A DNA stretch of 64,000 bases from Prevotellaceae bacterium UBA2744 (GTDB lineage Bacteria; Bacteroidota; Bacteroidia; Bacteroidales; Bacteroidaceae). The position numbers and the translations under genes were made by a program. The notes below the pieces were generated by a model that worked only from the letters and a program-made list of their open reading frames with translations, was not told where the DNA came from and searched no databases. The DNA is taken from NCBI GenBank assembly GCA_002353575.1, contig DEJQ01000026.1, positions 80,978 to 144,977 on the forward strand, read 5' to 3'. This document shows positions 1 through 7,953 of this stretch, piece by piece; the first letter of the stretch is position 1, and each line of letters opens with the position of its first letter.

Positions 1-1
1 C

Positions 2-346
2 GGAGAATACGACAAGCCGGGAGCAGACTACTTCGTCAGAGACAGCATCCAGAAACTGCTTAACGCAGATCCTCAGATCGACACCGTCATCCTTGGCTGC
101 ACCCACTACCCGCTCCTGCTCCAGAAAATCAGACAATATACCCCCGAAGGGATTACTCTCGTCCCGCAAGGCAAATACATAGCAGAGAGTCTCGAAGACT
201 ACCTGCAGCGCCACCGGGATATGGAACAGAGCCTCACGAAGGGCGGCACCTGCCAATACTTCACGACCGAATCGAGCGAGAAGTTCCGCGAGTCTGCCAG
301 CCTCTTCCTCCACGAATCCATTAAGGTGGCACATATCACCCTATAA
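2..346 (+). CDS. murI: Glutamate racemase, C-terminal part
   Basis: The 115 codons that remain are the end of glutamate racemase, the cytoplasmic enzyme that interconverts L- and D-glutamate for peptidoglycan synthesis. The motif GCTHYPLL at residues 32-39 of the fragment carries the second catalytic cysteine of the family, and the reading frame runs open to a TAA. The start and the first catalytic cysteine lie left of the window. The 37-base gap to the next gene shows no clear terminator, so read-through into the transporter pair is possible. The family assignment rests mainly on the cysteine motif and the size of the part seen. Confidence 0.88.
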   Translation, partial: GEYDKPGADYFVRDSIQKLLNADPQIDTVILGCTHYPLLLQKIRQYTPEGITLVPQGKYIAESLEDYLQRHRDMEQSLTKGGTCQYFTTESSEKFRESASLFLHESIKVAHITL

Positions 347-383
347 ACAACGGAACCTAAACCACAACTTTCAACTTAAAGAA

Positions 384-926
384 ATGGGTATCTACACAGA
401 TTTATTTCTTACTTTCAGCAAAATCGGATCCTTCACCCTTGGTGGTGGCTATGCTATGGTACCCGTTATGGAGAAAGAGATAGTTGACAAGAAACAATGG
501 CTCACCCAGGAAGAATTTGTTGACATCCTCGTTGTGGCACAATCCACTCCTGGTCTCTTTGCCATCGACATGGCATCACACATAGGTTACAAATACAAGG
601 GCGTACCGGGTGGAATAATTGGAGCACTGGGAGTTGCCGTTCCCAGTATCGTCATCATCCTGCTGATAGCCGTAGCCTTCCGTTCGTTTAAGGACAACAT
701 CTACGTGGAGAAATTCTTCATGGGCATTCGTCCCTGTGTCGTAGCCCTGATTCTGTCGCCGTGTTTCCGCATGGCAAAGACAGCAAAGATAAACAGATAC
801 AACTGCTGGATTCCGCTGGTCTGTGCGATGCTCATATCCCTCTTCGGCGTCAGTCCTGTATGGTGCATCATCGTGGCAGGCGTGGCAGGCTATCTCTACG
901 GACAATATTTGATTAAGACGCAATGA
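384..926 (+). CDS. chrA: Chromate transporter family protein, first half-size subunit
   Basis: This is a short-chain CHR (chromate transporter) protein of 180 residues, with one CHR domain where long-chain ChrA has two. The family motif is near the N-terminus (FSKIGSFTLGGGYAMVP), followed by QSTPG around residues 53-57 and several hydrophobic segments. Short-chain members usually occur as pairs that insert in opposite orientations and work together, and the next gene is the expected partner. The stop overlaps the partner's start by four bases (ATGA), which points to translational coupling. Substrate is inferred from the family; no regulator lies nearby, and many Bacteroidota pairs have no proven role in chromate efflux. 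Confidence 0.85.
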   Translation: MGIYTDLFLTFSKIGSFTLGGGYAMVPVMEKEIVDKKQWLTQEEFVDILVVAQSTPGLFAIDMASHIGYKYKGVPGGIIGALGVAVPSIVIILLIAVAFRSFKDNIYVEKFFMGIRPCVVALILSPCFRMAKTAKINRYNCWIPLVCAMLISLFGVSPVWCIIVAGVAGYLYGQYLIKTQ

Positions 927-1495
927 TATTCCTTCAGCTATTCATAACATTCAGCAAGATAGGCATCTTCAACTTCGGGGGTGGCTATGCTATGATATCG
1001 CTAATACAGGACGAAGTGGTCAACAAACATCACTGGCTCACCACTACCGAGTTCACCGACATCATCGCCATCAGCCAGTCCACCCCTGGTCCTATCGGCA
1101 TCAACGCAGCCACCTACACCGGTTACACGGCAGTCATCAATGCCGGCTATCCAGAGTGGGCGGCAATACTATCTGCCGTAATGACGTCGCTCAGCATCAT
1201 GTGGCTTCCGTTCATACTGATGATAAGCATCAGCAAAGTTCTCATCAGGCACAAAGACTCTCCCATCGTCCACAGCATCTTCGGACTGCTCCGTCCCACG
1301 GTGCTGGGTCTCATCCTTGCAGCAGCCATAATGCTTATGAACGTGGAAAACTTTGGTTCGCCGACCGAGAATACATTCGTATTCATCGTCAGCTGTTTCA
1401 TATTCATGCTGTCATTCATCGGCACCCGCCTCTATAAGATTCACCCCATCATCATGATACTGCTCTGCGGACTTGCAGGACTCATAATATATTAA
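923..1495 (+). CDS. chrA: Chromate transporter family protein, second half-size subunit
   Basis: The second short-chain CHR protein has 190 residues. It repeats the hallmark order of its neighbour: FSKIGIFNFGGGYAM near the N-terminus, then SQSTPGPIGINAATY, then membrane segments. The start is inside the stop of the first subunit, so the two are very probably made together and form a two-protein inner-membrane carrier. The two proteins are clearly paralogous in the N-terminal third and drift apart after it. As for its partner, chromate as the physiological substrate is a family-based inference only. Confidence 0.85.
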   Translation: MIFLQLFITFSKIGIFNFGGGYAMISLIQDEVVNKHHWLTTTEFTDIIAISQSTPGPIGINAATYTGYTAVINAGYPEWAAILSAVMTSLSIMWLPFILMISISKVLIRHKDSPIVHSIFGLLRPTVLGLILAAAIMLMNVENFGSPTENTFVFIVSCFIFMLSFIGTRLYKIHPIIMILLCGLAGLIIY

Positions 1496-1515
1496 TAAAC
1501 AACACAAACGAGACA

Positions 1516-2451
1516 ATGAGAAAAGTAACAGGAATCGGAGAGACCATCCTCGACATTATATTCAAGAACGAACAACCGACGGCCGCTGTTCCGGGTGGTT
1601 CCGTGTTCAACGGTATCATTTCTCTGGGCCGTCTGGGCGCAGACGTGACCATGATTACCGAGACGGGCAACGACCGCCTGGGGCAGACCATAAAGAAGTT
1701 CATGACCGACAACGGAGTCAACACCGACCATGTCTGCATGTATCAGGACGGCCGCACGGCCATCTCCCTTGCATATCTGAACGAGCGCAACGATGCAGAA
1801 TATTCATTCTACAAGGACTATCCGAAGGCACGTCTCGACGTTCAGTGGCCCGACCTTCAGCCCGATGACATCGTCATCATGGGTTCCTATTTTGTCCTCA
1901 ATCCCGTATTGCGCTCTAAGGTAAGAGAATTTCTTGAGTATGCCCGCAGCCGCGGTGCATTCATATACTACGACATCAACTTCCGCTCCACTCATGCCGA
2001 GGAAGCCAGGGCACTTCGCTCCACTATCCTCGAGAACTTCGACTATGCCGACATAGTTCGCGGCTCGACAGAGGATTTCGTCAATATGTTCGGTATAAGC
2101 GATTTGGCTGCGACGTACCGGCAGGAAGTGTCTCCCCACTGCCCGAACCTGATATGTACCGATGCCGAGGGCGACATCCGTCTGTTCACCCCCACCCTCA
2201 CCCATAGCTATAAGGTGGAGAAGATTCAGACCGTCTCCACCATCGGTGCGGGAGACAACTTCAACGCAGGCATCGTATTTGGGCTTCTGCAGGAAGACAT
2301 CCATCGCTCCGACCTGCCAGCCCTCTCCGAGTCACGCTGGTACAGTATCATCCGTCACGGCATTTCCCTGGCAGCCGAGGCATGTCAGAGTTTCAACAAC
2401 TCAATAAGTAAAGATTTCGCTCAGCGATATATTCAAAAACAAAAAAACTAA
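1516..2451 (+). CDS. PfkB-family carbohydrate kinase
   Basis: A 311-residue cytoplasmic sugar kinase of the ribokinase/PfkB fold. The N-terminal glycine motif (GGSVFNGIISLGRLG) and the catalytic signature STIGAGDNFNAG, with its aspartate near residue 247, are both present and length is normal. Such enzymes phosphorylate fructose, ribose, 2-keto-3-deoxygluconate and similar sugars; nothing here decides the substrate. In Bacteroidota this type is often annotated simply as fructokinase or carbohydrate kinase. It starts 21 bp after the transporter pair and ends 6 bp before the helicase gene, so the four genes may share a transcript. Confidence 0.85.
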   Translation: MRKVTGIGETILDIIFKNEQPTAAVPGGSVFNGIISLGRLGADVTMITETGNDRLGQTIKKFMTDNGVNTDHVCMYQDGRTAISLAYLNERNDAEYSFYKDYPKARLDVQWPDLQPDDIVIMGSYFVLNPVLRSKVREFLEYARSRGAFIYYDINFRSTHAEEARALRSTILENFDYADIVRGSTEDFVNMFGISDLAATYRQEVSPHCPNLICTDAEGDIRLFTPTLTHSYKVEKIQTVSTIGAGDNFNAGIVFGLLQEDIHRSDLPALSESRWYSIIRHGISLAAEACQSFNNSISKDFAQRYIQKQKN

Positions 2452-2457
2452 ATCAAT

Positions 2458-4338
2458 TTGAAAACATTTGAACAACTTGGTATCTCGACACCAATTCTAC
2501 AAGCCATCAGCGAGATTGGCTATGAGAACCCCATGCCTATTCAGGAAGAAGTAATTCCCTATCTGCTGGGCAACGACAACGACGTGATAGCATTAGCGCA
2601 GACCGGTACAGGCAAGACAGCTGCCTACGGACTGCCACTCATTCAGAAAACCGACCCTTCGTCACTCCTCACCCAGGCCATTGTCATAGCTCCTACGCGC
2701 GAGCTCTGCCTGCAGATTACCGACGACCTGAAGAGTTACAGCAAGTACATTCCCAATCTACACATCCTCGCTGTCTATGGCGGAGCAAACATCATGAGTC
2801 AGATTCACGGGCTGAAAAAGGGTGTGCAGATTATCGTAGCGACCCCGGGCCGTCTGGTCGATCTTATGGAACGCAGAGTAGCAGACCTCTCAAACGTGAA
2901 GAACGTAGTGCTCGACGAGGCCGACGAGATGCTCAACATGGGATTCTCCGAGAGCATCGACACCATTCTGGCACAGTGTCCGTCCAGCGGCTCACGCAAC
3001 ACGCTCCTGTTCTCCGCCACCATGTCGAAGGAGATCGAACGCATAGCCCGCAACTACTTACACGACCACAAAGAAATCGTAGTGGGCAGCCGCAATGAGG
3101 GTGCTGAACACGTGAACCACTTCTATTACCTCGTGGCTGCACGCGACAAGTACAATGCTCTGAAACGCATTGCCGACTACTACCCTGAGATATACGCCAT
3201 CATTTTCTGCCGCACCCGTATCGAAACACAGGAGATTGCCGACCGTCTCATCCAGGACGGCTACAATGCCGAGTCGCTCCACGGCGAACTCTCACAGATG
3301 CAACGCGACCTCACTATGCAAAAGTTCCGCCAGCATCGCACCCAGCTGCTAGTAGCGACCGATGTGGCTGCACGCGGACTCGACGTCGATGAACTGACAC
3401 ACGTCATCAATTACGGTCTGCCCGACGACATCGAGTCCTACACCCACCGTTCGGGTCGTACGGGTCGTGCAGGGCGCAGCGGAACCAGCATCTCTATCAT
3501 CCACGTCAAGGAGAAACACAAGATACAGGCCATCGAGCGTCAGATAGGCAAGAAATTCATACCGAGCATACTGCCTACCGGACAGGAGATATGTGCTAAG
3601 CAGCTATACAAGCTCATCGACGATATCGAGAAAATCGAGGTCGATGAAGAGGAAATCGAACAATACCTGCCCGAAATCTACCGCAAACTCGATATGCTCG
3701 ACAAGGAAGATCTCATCAAGCGTATGGTGAGTATGCAGTTCAACACATTCCTCAACTACTACAAGAACGCTCCTGAGATTGTGCAGCCGAGCGGCAAGGG
3801 CGGCGACTCGCAGAAGAAAGACCGCAAGGACAAGCATGACAAGAAACCTCGCTCACGCAATGCCGAGCAGGGCTTCACCCGTCTATTCATCAATCTGGGC
3901 AAGAAAGACAGTCTTTCGCCCAAGATTCTCATGGGATTCATCAACCGTAAAGTGCAGGGCAGGAATATCGATCTGGGGCGCATCGACCTCATGCAGAACT
4001 TCTCCTTCTTCGAGGTTCCTGAGAGCCAGACCGGCGACGTGCTCCACTTCCTCAACGGTGCCGATTTCGACGGAAGGAAGGTAAACGTAGAGGTTACCAC
4101 CAACAACGGTGCCGAAGGCAACCACACTGCCGACAAACCTAAACGCGGGAAAGAAAAAGCCGGCGGTCGTCGCAACCAGGAGAAGTCATCCGGACGTCGC
4201 AACCAGAAGCAATCGGAGAAAGGTGAACACTTCTCTACACCCAAGGGTGCGAAGGAATGGGCAAAATACTTCGAAGGTCAGGTAGAATCCCAACCCTTCT
4301 ACAACGAATTTGCTAAGAAGAAAAAGAAGAAGAAATGA
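2458..4338 (+). CDS. DEAD-box RNA helicase with DbpA-type RNA-binding domain
   Basis: A 626-residue ATP-dependent RNA helicase. Visible motifs in order: Q-motif region with PMPIQEE near residue 25, Walker A AQTGTGKT near 48, VLDEADEM near 150, FSATM near 185, and HRSGRTGRAGRSG near 330. Residues about 480-560 look like the DbpA/CsdA RNA-binding fold, followed by a basic, Arg/Gln/Lys-rich tail that ends in seven lysines, probably a disordered RNA-binding extension. The start is a TTG; no ATG gives the usual N-terminus. Likely roles are ribosome assembly and RNA remodelling as for DeaD/CsdA. The 3' end overlaps the convergent methyltransferase gene by 26 bp. Confidence 0.9.
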   Translation: MKTFEQLGISTPILQAISEIGYENPMPIQEEVIPYLLGNDNDVIALAQTGTGKTAAYGLPLIQKTDPSSLLTQAIVIAPTRELCLQITDDLKSYSKYIPNLHILAVYGGANIMSQIHGLKKGVQIIVATPGRLVDLMERRVADLSNVKNVVLDEADEMLNMGFSESIDTILAQCPSSGSRNTLLFSATMSKEIERIARNYLHDHKEIVVGSRNEGAEHVNHFYYLVAARDKYNALKRIADYYPEIYAIIFCRTRIETQEIADRLIQDGYNAESLHGELSQMQRDLTMQKFRQHRTQLLVATDVAARGLDVDELTHVINYGLPDDIESYTHRSGRTGRAGRSGTSISIIHVKEKHKIQAIERQIGKKFIPSILPTGQEICAKQLYKLIDDIEKIEVDEEEIEQYLPEIYRKLDMLDKEDLIKRMVSMQFNTFLNYYKNAPEIVQPSGKGGDSQKKDRKDKHDKKPRSRNAEQGFTRLFINLGKKDSLSPKILMGFINRKVQGRNIDLGRIDLMQNFSFFEVPESQTGDVLHFLNGADFDGRKVNVEVTTNNGAEGNHTADKPKRGKEKAGGRRNQEKSSGRRNQKQSEKGEHFSTPKGAKEWAKYFEGQVESQPFYNEFAKKKKKKK

Positions 4339-5497
4339 CCATCACCCTGCTTTCGTCAACCAGCGTGGTGGCAAAGAGATAAGTGTCGCCCCCCTCGCGC
4401 AGCTTCAGTTTGCGGCGCAGATCGGCTACCGACATCGGGAAATTGCGAACCGTCAGGTTCGCTTTTTCTTTTTCCCCGAGCATCGCCCTCACAGCCTTTC
4501 TGTTCAGACTGCACGTAGCATCAACCTTAAAGCAGCGACCGGGGAAATCCGCTACGGGCAAGTCGCCGAAGCTGGTGTACAGATGACTGTTTGGGTGCAG
4601 CTTCACGAGTCCCATGCGCTCAGCCAGCAATCTGTAGCACCCAGCCTTCATGATGCTTGCATTGGGTTCGTAGATATACCTGCCCACCTCAGCCGTATAT
4701 CGGCACTCTGCCGCGGCATCCTCTTCGTGGGTGAAGGTGAAGACATCGCGTCTGCCCCCGCTCGTGAGGTTCACACAGAATATGCGTGGCGAGGGACTGT
4801 CCTCCTGCATCTTCACGAGCAGTTCCTTGCACTCGCCGTCCACACTCACTATGTGTACCTCGCTCACCTGGTGCAACTCACGCAGCATACTCCTTACGTC
4901 GAGCATCGGCGACAGTTTCACCATCACCGTGTCGGCATGTGCAAGCAGAGCGTCCTGCATCCGGGTCACGTCGGGTGTGCAGTCGGCAATCGACACCACC
5001 CTGCCTCCGTCAGCATCGCGACGTGCAGGATCGATAAATATAAGGCTCTGCCGCGGCATCCCCTGCAAGACCTCCTCGGCCTTTCCGCACACCACATCGC
5101 AGTTCCCGATGCCCAACAGAGGCAAGTTATTGCGAGCAATATCGCACAGTTCCTCATTCTGCTCCACACAAGTCAGCCTCCTGTACTTCCTGCCCAGCAT
5201 CACGGCATCCACGCCGAAGCCCGCCGTCAGGTCAGCCATACTCTCTCCGCCCTCCGCTATGTCAGTCTTATACAGTGCCGTCAGCTCGCTGCTGCACTGC
5301 TCCATATTCAGGTGCGGCGGAAACAGGATCCCCTCCGTCCGTGACCACGTGGGCAGCTTCCTCCGTGCCCTCTGCCACCCCTCTATCTGCCGCAGTGCAA
5401 ATTTAAACTCATCATCAGAAAAAGTGTGAGCCCGCAAAGCGAGCTCACACACATTGTCGTTTCTATGTTCTTTTACAAAAGACTGTATGTCGCACAT
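4313..5497 (-). CDS. Class I SAM-dependent methyltransferase with THUMP-like domain
   Basis: A 394-residue protein with a Rossmann methyltransferase core: MADLTAGFGVDAVML (motif I), an acidic end of strand 2 (TCVEQNEEL) and IFIDPARRDADGGRV, the DPARR motif typical of this Bacteroidota family of THUMP-like methyltransferases. The substrate is unknown, though the THUMP-like fold suggests RNA. Length fits the family. The ATG at 5497 is 20 bp downstream of the rpsO stop in the same direction, so it may be co-transcribed with rpsO, tying it to translation. The gene's end overlaps the helicase gene on the opposite strand, giving a tail-to-tail transcript overlap. Confidence 0.82.
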   Translation of the reverse strand: MCDIQSFVKEHRNDNVCELALRAHTFSDDEFKFALRQIEGWQRARRKLPTWSRTEGILFPPHLNMEQCSSELTALYKTDIAEGGESMADLTAGFGVDAVMLGRKYRRLTCVEQNEELCDIARNNLPLLGIGNCDVVCGKAEEVLQGMPRQSLIFIDPARRDADGGRVVSIADCTPDVTRMQDALLAHADTVMVKLSPMLDVRSMLRELHQVSEVHIVSVDGECKELLVKMQEDSPSPRIFCVNLTSGGRRDVFTFTHEEDAAAECRYTAEVGRYIYEPNASIMKAGCYRLLAERMGLVKLHPNSHLYTSFGDLPVADFPGRCFKVDATCSLNRKAVRAMLGEKEKANLTVRNFPMSVADLRRKLKLREGGDTYLFATTLVDESRVMVISSSFSS

Positions 5498-5517
5498 GGA
5501 AACCTTTGGTTCTTGTA

Positions 5518-5787
5518 TTACTTACGCAGACCGAGAGCCTTGACGATAGCACGGTAGCGTTCGATGTCCTTACGCTTCAGATACTCAAGGAGAGAGCGAC
5601 GCTGACCTACGAGGTGTACCAGCGAACGATTAGTGCAATAGTCCTTGTGGTTAGCCTTCATGTGCTCAGTAAGGTGTTGGATACGATAAGTAAGCAGGGC
5701 AATCTGTCCCTCGCTTGAACCAGTGTTTGTAGCAGAACCTGCGTATTTCTCGAAGATTTCTGCCTTCTTTGCTGAATCTAAATACAT
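5518..5787 (-). CDS. rpsO: 30S ribosomal protein S15
   Basis: An 89-residue S15, the primary binder of the central domain of 16S rRNA and part of subunit bridge B4. The characteristic core TGSSEGQIALLTYRIQHLTEHMKANHKDY and the following HLVGQRRSLLEYLKR segment are intact. The start is standard: the N-terminus MYLDSAKK matches Bacteroidota S15 proteins. A perfect promoter lies upstream at 5874-5904, and a tandemly repeated 15-bp segment sits in the leader between promoter and gene. S15 in other bacteria represses its own mRNA through a leader structure, so the repeat is a candidate control site. Confidence 0.97.
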   Translation of the reverse strand: MYLDSAKKAEIFEKYAGSATNTGSSEGQIALLTYRIQHLTEHMKANHKDYCTNRSLVHLVGQRRSLLEYLKRKDIERYRAIVKALGLRK

Positions 5788-5821
5788 AATAATTAATCAT
5801 TTAAGTTAAACATTTATTTGT

Positions 5822-5858
5822 CCGAATCTTCAATTCTTTCAGCCCGAATCTTCAATTC
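5822..5858 (-). repeat. Tandem 15-bp direct repeat in the rpsO leader
   Basis: The 15-mer ccgaatcttcaattc (plus strand) occurs at 5822-5836 and again, unchanged, at 5844-5858. Each copy contains gaat/attc, which can form a small hairpin, so the rpsO leader would carry two identical hairpins between transcription start and ATG. Function is unknown; autoregulation by S15 is one possibility. Confidence 0.6.
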
Positions 5859-5873
5859 GCAGCAAATCGGCTA

Positions 5874-5904
5874 CAAAGGTACGAGTAAGTGAGCGAAATA
5901 CAAA
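5874..5904 (-). promoter_or_regulatory. rpsO promoter
   Basis: On the minus strand a TTTG (-33, complement of 5901-5904) is followed after exactly 19 bp by TACCTTTG (-7, complement of 5874-5881). This matches the Bacteroidota primary sigma factor consensus and would start transcription near 5867, about 80 nt before the rpsO ATG. Confidence 0.75.
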
Positions 5905-6226
5905 ATAAAAAATGTTTTTATTTCTATTTCCGAACGAGAGTACCTTGCACGAGCAAGTTTAGCAGCACTGATTATTTCCTACTCTTTTCTCGATGAATAG
6001 TTTTTTCTGAACACGAACCACACATATTAAACTGAAATTTTTCAAAACACGATTTTTTTTCAAAAAAAAATTATCATGTTGAAAAAATATACTTATCTTT
6101 GCATTTATTATAACCCTTTAAAATTCAGTTCATATGAGAGAGACAACATTTTACTGCAAATGGACTTACAAACAAAGTTGAACTATAAACACGACGGAAT
6201 TCAGTAAATATAAAAAACGCATTACA
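5905..6226 (+). promoter_or_regulatory. AT-rich gap with -7 box for the esterase gene
   Basis: This gap between divergent genes has no gene. It is very AT-rich around 6000-6110, with long A and T runs. A plus-strand -7 box TATCTTTG lies at 6094-6101, but no TTTG stands at the right distance upstream, so the promoter is incomplete by consensus. The leader to the esterase ATG would be about 120 nt. Nothing else was recognised. Confidence 0.45.
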
Positions 6227-7927
6227 ATGAAAAAGACAAGACAGTGGATGCTTGCCGCCATCCTTATCTGCGGCACTGCCGTCGTCATGACGGCTTGCAA
6301 AGGCGGTAAGCCAGCAAACGACACAAGTGACACGACGGACGGACTAAAAGCTGCAAAAGAGCGGATGGAAGCTATGTATGGCGAGAACAAGAAGATTACC
6401 GACGGTAATTACGACAAGTCGTTGGCCGTGAAGTGCATCAACGGAACCTTCGTCGGCAGAAAGAACGGCGGTGTCATAGCCTACAAAGGCATCCCCTTTG
6501 TAGGCAAGCAGCCCGTAGGCGAACTGCGCTGGAAGGCACCGGTCGATTTTGTTTCTGACGACGGTGTCTATGAGGCATATTATAACGGGAAAAGCCCATG
6601 TCAGAATACGGATACGCTGCAGATAGCCGCACTCTACCCTAATGGCGAGGACTGTCTGCATCTGAACGTATGGAAAGCGGAGGGCGCATCGACTGAGAAG
6701 AAACCAGTCATGGTGTGGATTCACGGCGGTGCCTTCGAAGTGGGCGGAACAGTCGAGCCGCGCGAGGAGGGCTGTAATTTCGTCAGGGAGAATCCCGATG
6801 TCATCCTCGTCTCCCTGGAATACAGACTCGGAGTCTTCGGTTTCCTCCATTTGTCTCATCTGCCCGACGGCAAGGATTATCCCGATGCGCAGAACCTTGG
6901 ACTCATGGATCAGATGATGGGTCTGAAGTGGGTGCATGAGAACATCGCCGCCTTTGGTGGCGACCCTGACAACGTGACCATCTTCGGTCAGTCGGCCGGT
7001 GGCGGCAGCGTAAGCCTGCTACCGCTGATAGAAGGCTCTCATCAGTACTTCAAGAAAGTTATCATCCAAAGTGGCTCACCCGTCTTCACAAGGTCAACGG
7101 AGGAGGCCATCGCATGTACAGACGAGCTGATGGACTCGCTTGGCTGCAAGACCGTTGCCGACCTGCAGAAAGTTGACATGAATAAGCTCATAGGCACGGC
7201 AGCAGACCTGCTCGGACTGCGCGTGTGGCCAGAACGCGACGGCAGCCTGCTGCCTAAGAATCCGTACGAGGCTTACGCAAATGGTGCAGCAAAAGACCTC
7301 ACCTTCCTACAGGGCTGCACCAAAGACGAAGTGGGCTATTTCATCTGCGGCATCGGACTGGAAGGCTGGACTGCCTTTGGTAATTACCGCTACGCAAAGA
7401 AGCTGGCACAGTTGACAAAGGAAGAACAGGCACTGGTTGAAAGCTTCTGCAAGGAGGCAAAGGACGTCAGCCCCGAGTACTCCGCCACAAACCGACTGTT
7501 CGACCAGATTGTGTTCATTGCACCGCTCTTCCGTCTGCTGGAGAACCAGACTATGGCCGGAGGCAAGACCTATGCCTATTTCTTCACTGTCGAATCCTCC
7601 GTACCGTTAATGAAAAGCGGACACGCAATAGAACTTTCGACTATATTCAACCATCCGGAGGAGACCCTCGTCACGGGAAGACAATTCGACGAGACCTTTT
7701 CGAAGACCATGCGCCGCATGTGGGTGCAGTTCGCCAAGACCGGCAATCCCTCGCTCAGCGCAGACCAGTCTCCTGACGGCAAGGCCAAGGAATGGCCCCT
7801 CTACGACCGGAAAGACAGGTGGATGATGATTTTCGACGAGAAAGACATCCATTCCGAGAAGGAAGCCAATCGGAACATCCTGGATTGGGAAAGGACATAC
7901 TTCCTGACCAAATATTATTGCATTTGA
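6227..7927 (+). CDS. Carboxylesterase type B lipoprotein
   Basis: A 566-residue alpha/beta-hydrolase of the carboxylesterase/para-nitrobenzyl esterase family. The signal peptide ends in a lipobox (VVMTAC at residues 19-24), so it is probably anchored at the cell envelope. The nucleophile is in GQSAGGGS near residue 255; TKDEVGYF and SGHAIEL supply the likely acid and histidine. The oxyanion loop HGGAFEVGG is present. Natural substrate is unknown; related proteins cleave small esters, including those of plant-cell-wall material. The next gene, also a lipoprotein hydrolase, starts 26 bp downstream, so the two are probably one operon. Confidence 0.88.
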   Translation: MKKTRQWMLAAILICGTAVVMTACKGGKPANDTSDTTDGLKAAKERMEAMYGENKKITDGNYDKSLAVKCINGTFVGRKNGGVIAYKGIPFVGKQPVGELRWKAPVDFVSDDGVYEAYYNGKSPCQNTDTLQIAALYPNGEDCLHLNVWKAEGASTEKKPVMVWIHGGAFEVGGTVEPREEGCNFVRENPDVILVSLEYRLGVFGFLHLSHLPDGKDYPDAQNLGLMDQMMGLKWVHENIAAFGGDPDNVTIFGQSAGGGSVSLLPLIEGSHQYFKKVIIQSGSPVFTRSTEEAIACTDELMDSLGCKTVADLQKVDMNKLIGTAADLLGLRVWPERDGSLLPKNPYEAYANGAAKDLTFLQGCTKDEVGYFICGIGLEGWTAFGNYRYAKKLAQLTKEEQALVESFCKEAKDVSPEYSATNRLFDQIVFIAPLFRLLENQTMAGGKTYAYFFTVESSVPLMKSGHAIELSTIFNHPEETLVTGRQFDETFSKTMRRMWVQFAKTGNPSLSADQSPDGKAKEWPLYDRKDRWMMIFDEKDIHSEKEANRNILDWERTYFLTKYYCI

Positions 7928-7953
7928 ATGATTCTGTAAAAACTAATCCTCAA

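Noticed and set aside
4310..5344. Long plus-strand frame opposite the THUMP-like methyltransferase
   Set aside because: It is the antisense shadow of a clear methyltransferase gene and has no recognisable motif.
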